NCBI GenBank assembly: GCA_022457155.1
Contig: JAJGOT010000053.1
Location: forward strand, 1,755,501 to 1,819,500
Direction of reading: 5' to 3'
From: Cladopsammia gracilis
Taxonomy: Eukaryota; Cnidaria; Anthozoa; Scleractinia; Dendrophylliidae
DNA length: 64,000 nt
Positions 32,801 to 64,000 of the stretch are shown here, piece after piece. The notes beneath the pieces are model-generated. The model saw nothing but the letters and a program-made list of their open reading frames with translations. It was not told the DNA's origin and searched no databases. Each line of letters begins with the position of its first letter. Positions within the stretch are counted from its first letter, which is position 1. A program made the translations under genes and the position numbers.

Positions 32801-34187
32801 TTGGGCCAATGATAGAGGGTGCTCTGGCTGCATTAATATTGGGCCAATGAATTTATGAATGAGGGATTTGACTGCATTAATATTGGGCCAATGAATTAAT
32901 GAAGGGGAGCTTTGAATGCATTAATATTGGGCCAATGAAGCCGGCCACTCTGGCTGCAATAATATTGGGCCAATGAATTAATGAAGGGGAGCTTTGACTG
33001 CATTAACATTGGGCCAATGAAGCAGGGTGCTCTGACTGCATTAATATTGGGCCAATGAATTAATGGATGATGGCTTTAACTGCATTAATATTGGGCCAAT
33101 GAATTTATGAAGGAGGGCTTTGACTGCATTAATATTGGGCCAATAAATCAATGAAGGAGGGCTTTGACTACATTAATATTGGGCCAATGAATTAATGAAG
33201 GAGGGCTTTGACTGCATTAATATTGGGCCAATTAATTTATGAAGGAGGGCTCTGGCTGTATTAATATTGGGCCAATGAATTAATGAAGGAGGGTGCTCTG
33301 GCCGTTGACAGAATGCACTTTCTGTTTATTGGCAACTGAAATAGTAAGATCGCTAGAATACAGCAACATATTAATCTTCCCCAATTAAATCAAAGTGAAT
33401 CTGCACTTGTGGGGTGAATGCATGACAATAAAACATATTACGTGAGGTGACAAGAATTGATCATGAGTGAAGTTTATTTCTTTTGTAATTTCGAGGGGTT
33501 TGAGTTTTCCGAATTTGAGTTTTCCAGGTCTGAGTTTTCCGGTTCTGAGGTCTGCGTTTTCCTGATACCCTTCTAATAACAGCTCTGTGTTACTGAATAG
33601 AAGTTGCTCAGAGATCATTCAATGAAGGTGAAAACAGCTTACCCCTCTCTTCAAAGCTTGATTCTCCATGCTTGCAAGCACTTCTTCCTTGAAGTCATAC
33701 CTCTTTCGTGAGACGGCAGCATCTTGCTTTTGATCATGCATCCCAATCAAGGACAAGAGCCACTGTCGTACCTGGGAGAATGAATGATCAGTTAAACTAA
33801 ACTAGAAATACGTGTCTCGCAGAACCTCGCAAAGCTCGGGGGAGCGCGCACCGCGAGTTGAAACTCTCGACTTGCGTATGAAAGATTAACAGCAAAGTTT
33901 AAAAACACAAAATGGCGGTTAGTAACGGAAATAGATCGTAAATAAAAACCACCCCATGCAATTTTTTCCCTTATTGTGAATTTCGGTAAACTGCGGTATG
34001 TTAACTTTAAGGCATTAAAGCTTTATACATCGAAAGAAAATAGCTTGAAGATTTAATACTCCACATTTTTTAGGACTGCGGCAAAAATCTATAACTAACC
34101 TAATTTTAAAGGGAAAGCTGAAAAACCTACCTGATTTGGACGTAAAATTCCAAGCGCCCTTTCACTTTGCGAGCAAAATTCACGCAT
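23840..34187 (-). CDS. Small gene of unknown function
   Basis: Exons in order: 34131-34187 (start ATG at 34187), 33643-33771, 24093-24243 and 23840-24043 (ends TGA/TAA-type stop at 23840-23842), with GT/AG borders. The pieces total about 179 residues, charged and helical, e.g. VRQWLLSLIGMHDQKQDAAV, NMNDTFKENRKQLLHILEHF and KNATKSEILQRAEEKINLF. I do not recognise the family. Two problems remain. The second exon ends in phase 0 while the third needs two carried bases, so at least one exon between them was missed or lost. The last two exons are joined either by a 49-bp intron (24044-24092) or are offset by a frameshift. The 9.4-kb gap between the second and third exons is almost filled by the composite repeat at 24898-33570. 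The gene may be intact or decaying. Confidence 0.55.
25511..25665. repeat. Palindromic MITE with GGTTTTCACGT ends
   Basis: The ends AGATGGTTTTCACTCACGTG and TAACGTGAAAACCATCT are inverted repeats, with inner arms GGCGGCCATGTTGGTGTAC and complement. A related fragment is at about 7800-7850. Confidence 0.8.
25975..26047 (-). tRNA. tRNA-Thr(GGU)-like sequence inside a repeat unit (probably not functional)
   Basis: Folds as a cloverleaf: acceptor GGCTTTA with TGAAGTC, D arm GCTC/GAGC, T arm ACGGG/CCCGT. The anticodon position reads GGT, but base 33 is C, not T, and the 31-39 pair is A-C. GGU tRNA-Thr is not a normal animal tRNA. Best read as the tRNA-derived head of a repeat. Confidence 0.5.
26226..26298 (-). 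tRNA. tRNA-Thr(GGU)-like sequence, second repeat unit
   Basis: Same cloverleaf as in the previous unit, with an intact B box GGTTCGAACCC. Anticodon-stem bases differ by changes that weaken pairing. Same reservations about function. Confidence 0.5.
26557..33302. repeat. 6.7-kb satellite with symmetric ATTGGGCCAAT core
   Basis: A continuous tandem array. Each unit starts ATTAATATTGGGCCAATGA. It is followed either by a 25-bp spacer ending GGCTTTGACTGC (about 44-bp unit) or by one of the type AAGCCGGCCACTCTGGCTGC (about 38-bp unit). At about 41 bp per unit this is on the order of 160 copies. The long and short units often alternate, and larger blocks repeat at offsets of about 0.9, 2.05 and 0.25 kb, so there is higher-order structure. 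The core contains CCAAT boxes on both strands. It is intronic to the unknown gene. Confidence 0.97.
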
Positions 34188-34199
34188 TGCAATGACAGC

Positions 34200-34640
34200 G
34201 CGCCATTAGAGTACACTTGACGAACGATTGACGAGCGCCGGTCCGCAAAGTGCAACCACCTCGACCGGGAGAGACTGAGATCGAATTCCGAATTGACGAG
34301 TCGAGTTATCCGTCCCGTTGTTATAAAAGGTGACAGGCCAAGCACAAATCCTTCGCGTCTCTAAAAGCATTTTAGCCCAGCTTTACTGCCTTAGAATAAG
34401 TCTACCCCAAGTACATGCGAACAACACCTTTTCACTTATTTCGATTAGAATTATGGGTAGATAACGCGAGCAAAACCGAACAAAACACGAATAAAGTGAA
34501 TGGAATACGAAAATCTTCGGTTTTCCGAAATGGCCGCCATGTTGTGACGTAATTATCAAATTTGATAACCATTCCGGAAATGACCTCAGTTAGCTTTAGG
34601 GTATAAAGCAGAATATGACATGTGTTGTTTTAAAATTGCT
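34200..34640. promoter_or_regulatory. Upstream region of the unknown gene
   Basis: The stretch before the 34187 start codon is less AT-rich than its surroundings and has a GACGTAATT-type motif after GGCCGCCATGTTG near 34,530. A promoter here is an inference from position only. Confidence 0.3.
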
Positions 34641-34651
34641 ACCTCAAGGAG

Positions 34652-35433
34652 TGACGAAAGCAAGGCTGATTAAACGGTACGGAAATTGTATTTGAATCCG
34701 AAATTGTATTTGAAATTGTATTTGGATTCAAATACAATTTCCGTACCGTTTAATCAGCCTTGCTTTTGTCACTGTTTCATTTTTACTCTGATTAGATCCT
34801 TTACTACAGGATTCGGTGCTTCTATTTTGTTACGGTGGTCCTTGCAAACACAGTTACGTTTTGTACTTAAACTCAATGATGTTATTGAATTACAGATTCT
34901 CTCTTTTGTTTATCAGTGGTCACATAGATTGTTATCCCCCTGTTTCAATGAATATTTCAAATTTACATCCTCTGTTCATTCCTATTCAACGAGGCAATCA
35001 TGCAATAGAAATCTTTATGTAACCTCAGTTAATACCACCCAATATGGCTTACGTTCCCTAAAATTCACTGGTCCTCGCCTTTGGAATTCCTTGCCTACAA
35101 ATATAACCAATTCAAATTCTTTAAGAATATTTCGTAAAACCCTGAAGAACTCCATGCTTAATTGTTATTCTATTTAATTATCTACCTTAGCGCATGAAGA
35201 AATACTTTTTATTAAAAAAAAATCTATTCTTAATTGTCTGTAACTGTATTCTATTGTAGGGGTCATCCACTAGATTAGCCTTTGCTATTTGGATGATCCC
35301 AACTCACTCTCTATTTTTTGTTACATTTTTCTTTTATTCCTTAGCTGTACTTGTGTTTAGTTGCCTATGTAAATTTTACCTATATGTCATGTAAAACTGA
35401 GCTGTGTTGAATAAATCATCTTGTCTTGTCTTG
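34652..35433 (+). mobile_element. 5'-truncated LINE with foldback 5' end
   Basis: The coding tail ends at 35177 and includes YSTRQSCNRN and FTGPRLWNSLPTNITNSNSL, the usual C-terminal block after the reverse transcriptase of CR1/L2/jockey-like LINEs. The 3' end is a CTTGT microsatellite. A 10-bp duplication, CCTCAAGGAG, flanks it (34642-34651, 35434-35443). The first 110 bp is a palindrome with arms containing AAGGCTGATTAAACGGTACG. Confidence 0.88.
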
Positions 35434-35518
35434 CCTCAAGGAGCCTAATACCCTGATACCTTATTGCATTCAAAGAAGGACAGACGACACAGACCTCAAA
35501 TAAATGTGGCTACTAAAT

Positions 35519-35682
35519 CAGGGTGTTCATTAGGCATCGGAGATCGGAGAATTCTCCGCCTACCACGAACAATTCTCCGGCTGAATTTTGATGGCAATAT
35601 GTAGCTATCTTCGCTCCTTCATAATATTCTCCTGTTACTTTACACTATTCTCCTGCTACTCAAATTCTTAATGAAAACCCTG
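35519..35682. mobile_element. 164-bp CAGGGTGTTCATTA-type MITE, copy 1
   Basis: The ends CAGGGTGTTCATTAGGC and TTAATGAAAACCCTG are inverted repeats. CTAAAT is duplicated on both sides (35513-35518, 35683-35688). It has the same length and sequence as the copy at 51339-51502. Confidence 0.88.
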
Positions 35683-36245
35683 CTAAATATATCTGAATTT
35701 CGTAACTGTTCATGCAGTGGGATGTTCAAAATGTGTGCAATTCCATAATTGGTTTCGGCACCATTAAATCCCATACCAATTGCAGAACATTTTAGGAGGA
35801 GCCACCCACAGTGTGAGTACAGTTACTGACAAGACATATTAGTAAGGAAAACAACGCAAAATAAATGTAGTACGTTAAATAACGAACACGAACTAAACAC
35901 ACACGGCAACTAAATAAGCCAAGCACGCGCACAACTTAGTGAAAATTGCGCGCGCGCACCTGCATCAACCTGAATGGAAGCAATATAGAATTAAATAGGG
36001 GCGCTAGAATGATATAAAGGATAAAAAATAACAAAGGATACGGTGGTGTCTCTCAATCTAATTTCTCGTAGTGTAGTGCTATACTTCTCAATGATAGTAC
36101 CGTGGCGTTTGAAGAATTTAGTAAACGATTTACGAACGAGCGTAGATTTGAACCCTTGGCAGGAGACTTGATGAAAGTCGGCGAAGTCTATGTATAAAAT
36201 CCAACTTCGATGTGCAGATTCTAGCACATCTTACCAATTGAGATA

Positions 36246-36805
36246 CAGTTGAACCTCTCTAATACGGACACCGAAGGGACAGAGCAAAGCGTCCGTATTA
36301 GAGAGGTGTCCGTATTATAGATGTCACCACGATGACGTCACTTTTAAGACTCCACTGATAGTTTTTGTTCAGTATTATAAACTAAAAACAGGCCCACAAT
36401 CGTCTTTAACTGCATCTAAATATTGATTATTATTGTAGTGTACTACATTGTAAAATTCTCAGCTACAAAAGGTATACAAATCACTGTTTTAAAACGAAAC
36501 GAACTACAACGCGATGCTGCATGTGAAAAAGTAATATAAAGTACAATTCTGAAAACGTCTTGCGATATATGTTTGTAACCACAAACAGGAAATTGTATTA
36601 CTAACTCAAACTATCATCACCTGATCACCGGAGTGTCCGTAATAAAGAGGTTAAATTTATATGAATTTGCTCTCTGGGGCCGAGATTTAGTGTCCGTTGT
36701 CCGTATTATAGAGGTCTCTTTTTAAAGAAAATATGTGAGAATTTTGTCGGAACATAGGAAACTGTCCGTAATAGAGAGGTGTCTCCGTAAGGAGAGGTTC
36801 GACTG
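36246..36805. mobile_element. pogo/Tigger-like non-autonomous element
   Basis: The ends CAGTTGAACCTCTCTAATAC and GGAGAGGTTCGACTG are inverted repeats with TA on both sides (36244-36245, 36806-36807). The internal phrases 'GTCCGTATTATAGAGGT' repeat the end motif. CAGT(T/C)GAACCTCTCTA ends are known from Tigger/pogo elements of the Tc1/mariner group. No transposase. Confidence 0.85.
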
Positions 36806-36841
36806 TATATATATAAACACCATAACACTCTTACATACACG

Positions 36842-37466
36842 CCCCCCCCCCCCCCCGCCATTTTTGGGTGGGCGTGTGCCGCTGGGACTCTGAGACCCTT
36901 AACCTATATTAGACCATTTCAGCTGCAATTAAAACATCAAAAAACCCTATCCTAGACCTATTCCAGACTCACTATTTTCCAGAAATTAATTCGTTCACTT
37001 TCAGTTATCTAGGGTCAGTAAAAATGCCGTACTGCCCGCCATACCGATTTTTAAATGTCATTTGCTAGTAAACCTTGTCTAGACTTAATTTCTTCACGCA
37101 ACTGATCAGTTTCGCGGAAAATGATACCCTATTCTAGAACAAAAATCTCTGATAACTATACCCTATCCCAGACTAAACTGCCTGAAAACCATAAATAACT
37201 GTATATGCAAAGACCACCGTAACGAGATAGAAGCACCGGATCCTGTGGTGAAGGATTTAATCAGCTATAAAATAATAAAACGATTTGATATAAAAAGCAA
37301 GGCTGATAAACGGTACGGAAACGACTATATTTGTAAAAAATCCTTACAAATATAGTCGTTTCCGTACCGTTTATCAGCCTTGCTTTTTATATCAAATCGC
37401 TGAAAACCATACCCTTCACAGCGGCACATGCCCATATAGCTCATATATGGGAGTACCCCCCCCCTC
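36842..37466 (+). mobile_element. C-run/G-run-bounded interspersed element, copy C
   Basis: Third copy of the element at 20758-21232. It is split by the 206-bp insertion at 37194-37399; the remaining 3' part is 37400-37466. Confidence 0.8.
37194..37399 (-). mobile_element. 206-bp LINE-derived insertion with foldback end
   Basis: Flanked by a perfect 12-bp duplication, CTGAAAACCATA (37182-37193, 37400-37411). About 90 bp matches, on the minus strand, the LINE segment just after the palindrome at 34,652. The remaining 115 bp (37285-37399) is a palindrome with the same arm core, AAGGCTGATAAACGGTACGG. It lacks the LINE 3' end. Confidence 0.8.
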
Positions 37467-37639
37467 CGGGATCCCCCTCCGGGATCCGCGCATTTGAATA
37501 TGTATATAGAATTTGCGCTATACAAATGCATATCATTATATCATTATTATTACATTATACCACCAGATAGATAGATACCACCAGATAGTGCCACGAGAGC
37601 CCGCACGAGAGAGGTTCTACAGGAGAGTCTGTTGCCAAG

Positions 37640-37920
37640 TTATTGGGTAGCCTGTGCAACTATCTTTTTTGTTTATCTTTCCATACTCGTCCCCAGGTCT
37701 TCCCGTTTGAACCGATCAGGAGCATGCGTACTAATGCGATTGTAAATGGCGGAGGCCCCCTGCGAAGGGGAATGATGGTCATGGGCCGCATTGCAAGCAT
37801 TTTGCCAACACGACCGAGCAAATCCGCCATAACGGCACAGCGACTTGAAGTAGGGTGGATATGGTTTCACAAAGGTTGCTTTCTGCGAACATGCGGCAAG
37901 AACAGACCAGATGACTGCCG
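37640..37920 (+). promoter_or_regulatory. INO80: INO80 promoter region and non-coding first exon
   Basis: GC-richer than its surroundings. A good donor (CCG|GTGAGCG at 37920/37921) would join to the acceptor at 38326. The start codon lies in the second exon, so this exon is 5'UTR. AAATGGCGG (37744-37752) resembles a YY1 site. Two short upstream ATGs at 37891 and 37911 would open uORFs of eight and six codons including the stop (the second completed in exon 2), if transcription starts before them. The transcription start is not visible from sequence. Confidence 0.5.
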
Positions 37921-38347
37921 GTGAGCGTTGTTTTGTTTCACCTTCGATCTGAGACATGTTTCTCCGAATTTTTCTTTTGGTTTCCGTACGTTAGACTTTC
38001 TTTAGTTTTAGCTTTCGCTGAACGAGTCTTCTTGAAAAGACTCGTATAGTCTCCTTTGTCTCGTAGCTTTAAGTTCGGGCATTGTTGAAAGCTGATTTTC
38101 ATGGCGGAAATTGCATTTTTCTCACCCAGACTGGGTTAATAGTTTCTCGATATGTTCCTCTGGCGAGATTTTATGGACACGTTTTTAATTCTAAGCACGC
38201 ACGTTTTATCATCGGGAACAAAAGCAGTCGTGAAATCTGACAAGTTGTTCATGTCGTAATCGCCCAAATCCGATACTCGCAATTAATGTGAAGCCATATT
38301 TCAGTTGTTGATTTCACCAATTTCAGGGTTTTGAAGGGCCTGTTTCC

Positions 38348-63068
<24,721 letters not shown>

Positions 63069-63087
63069 GTATGCTACTCAATCTCTT

Positions 63088-63897
63088 AACCCTTTCACTT
63101 CCAGAGTCAATTATGGAGACATGTAGTGTAGTTCTAACTTTTCAGTCTGTCAACGAAATCCTATGATGTGACCATTCATATGAAACCTCTTTGGCAGTAC
63201 TTTTGCATGGTACCATTTGTTCTAACTTTTGAGTCTGTCAACAAATCCGATGGTGTGGCCATTCAAATGAGACCTCTTTGGCAGTACCTTTGCATGGTAC
63301 CATTTGTTCTAACTTTTGAGTCTGCGGACGAAATCCTATGGTGTGACCATTCAAATGAAACCTCTTCAGTAGTACTTTTGCGTGGTACCATTTGTTCTAA
63401 CTTTTGAGTCTGTCAACGAAATCCTATGGTGTGACCATTCAAATAAAACCTCTTCAGCAGTACTTTTGCATGGTACCGTTTGTTCTAACTTTTGAGTCTG
63501 CGGACGAAATCCTATGGTGTGACCATTCAAATGAAACCTCTTCAGAAGTACTTTTGCATGGTACCATTTGTTCTAACTTTTGAGTCTGTTGATGAAATCC
63601 TATGGTGTGACCATTCAAATGAAACCTCTTCAGCAGTACTTTTGCATGGTACCATTTGTTCTAACTTTTGAGTCTGTTGATGAAATCCTATGGTGTGACC
63701 ATTCAAATGAAACCTCTTCAGCAGTACTTTTGCATGGTACCATTTGTTCTAACTTTTGAGTCTGCGGACGAAATCCTATGGTGTGATCATTCAAATGAAA
63801 CCTCTTCAGCTGCAGTACTTTTACGTGGTCTCATTTGTTCTAACTTTTGAGTCTGCGGACGAAATCCTATGGTGTGACCATTCAAATGAAACCTCTT
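63088..63897 (+). repeat. 88-bp-module element, about nine units
   Basis: The left end AACCCTTTCACTTCCAGAG begins 20 bp after an INO80 exon. About nine modules follow. TTCTAACTTTTGAGTCTG recurs near 63,131, 63,219, 63,307, 63,397, 63,482, 63,570, 63,659, 63,746 and 63,838. The right terminal sequence is absent; the array stops within a module at about 63,897. Confidence 0.93.
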
Positions 63898-64000
63898 TGT
63901 CCTCTCGTAAGCAACCATTAACAACTTTCCCGCTTATAAGTAAATACACAAGAGAACCACACAATGTTTTGGCAGTAAATGGGACCAAGGTTGTTGGGTG

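Larger units (their letters stand above)
24898..33570. mobile_element. 8.7-kb composite foldback element containing the satellite
   Basis: The left end (24898) starts GGGTGTCACAAAAACTCAG. The right end (33570), read on the other strand, starts GGGTATCAGGAAAACGCAG. Both continue into the same roughly 190-bp sequence (ATAAACTTCACTCATGATCA, then the CACTCACCCCAC region), so these are long terminal inverted repeats. The outermost 60 bp of each arm is a degenerate tandem of an 'AAAACTCAGACC' motif. The flanks are TCCTAATAAC (24888-24897) and TTCTAATAAC (33571-33580), a 10-bp duplication with one mismatch. Inside lie an extra inner copy of the right arm (about 25120-25310), a palindromic MITE, tRNA-bearing repeats and the satellite. 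No transposase. An alternative is two separate insertions whose flanks agree by chance. Confidence 0.7.

Noticed and set aside
26557..33302. Possible CRISPR-like array of repeats and spacers
   Set aside because: The spacers are not unique but of two recurring types, the genome is eukaryotic and there are no cas genes. It is a satellite.
34816..35022. A 68-codon ORF in the LINE tail
   Set aside because: It is another frame of the LINE coding end at 34686-35177.
37643..37957. Overlapping ORFs of about 93 codons on both strands at the INO80 first exon
   Set aside because: They overlap the GC-richer promoter and 5'UTR; the plus-strand frame runs past the donor at 37921 and has no similarity I recognise, and the INO80 start is in the next exon.

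Overview
The window is animal nuclear DNA, AT-rich, with small exons, GT-AG introns and a very high load of interspersed repeats. The gene content (an ACAP-like BAR-PH-ArfGAP gene and INO80), the Penelope-like element with a GIY-YIG end, the tRNA-derived SINEs and the many short inverted-repeat elements fit an anthozoan cnidarian, probably a stony coral. The organism is an inference; no species-level marker was identified.

Layout. (1) 297-20,548, minus strand: 19 coding exons of an ACAP-like Arf GTPase-activating protein. It has a BAR-type N-terminus, a long Ser-rich linker, a PH domain and an ArfGAP zinc finger. The gene runs off the left edge. Every exon junction was checked for phase and all 19 agree. 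(2) 23,840-34,187, minus strand: a small gene of unknown function. Its second intron holds an 8.7-kb segment with long terminal inverted repeats, and within that a 6.7-kb satellite. (3) 37.6 kb to the right edge, plus strand: INO80, the ATPase of the INO80 chromatin remodeller. There is a non-coding first exon and 19 coding exons (580 codons), from the start codon through DBINO and the Walker A motif; the gene runs off the right edge. The two right-hand genes diverge from a shared 3.5-kb interval.

Repeats fill the introns. Several could be delimited to the base by target-site duplications: a 1.3-kb foldback element with minisatellite arms (10-bp TSD); the 8.7-kb composite (10-bp TSD, one mismatch); two TTAA-flanked elements; a pogo/Tigger-type and a Tc1-type element (TA); a Harbinger-type element (TAA); three short elements starting CAGGG with 6-bp TSDs; a head-to-head Penelope-like dimer with a second element nested in its GIY-YIG region; a LINE end carrying a foldback 5' end; and a tRNA-derived SINE. 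One family has an internal module of about 88 bp that is present once in some copies and about nine times in others.

The three genes show no sign of working together; they are ordinary neighbours. The most unusual content is the repeat architecture: terminal inverted repeats that contain short tandem arrays, a satellite built on a symmetric ATTGGGCCAAT core inside a foldback segment, and a mobile element that behaves like a variable-number tandem repeat. I found no prokaryotic features, no CRISPR array and no rRNA.
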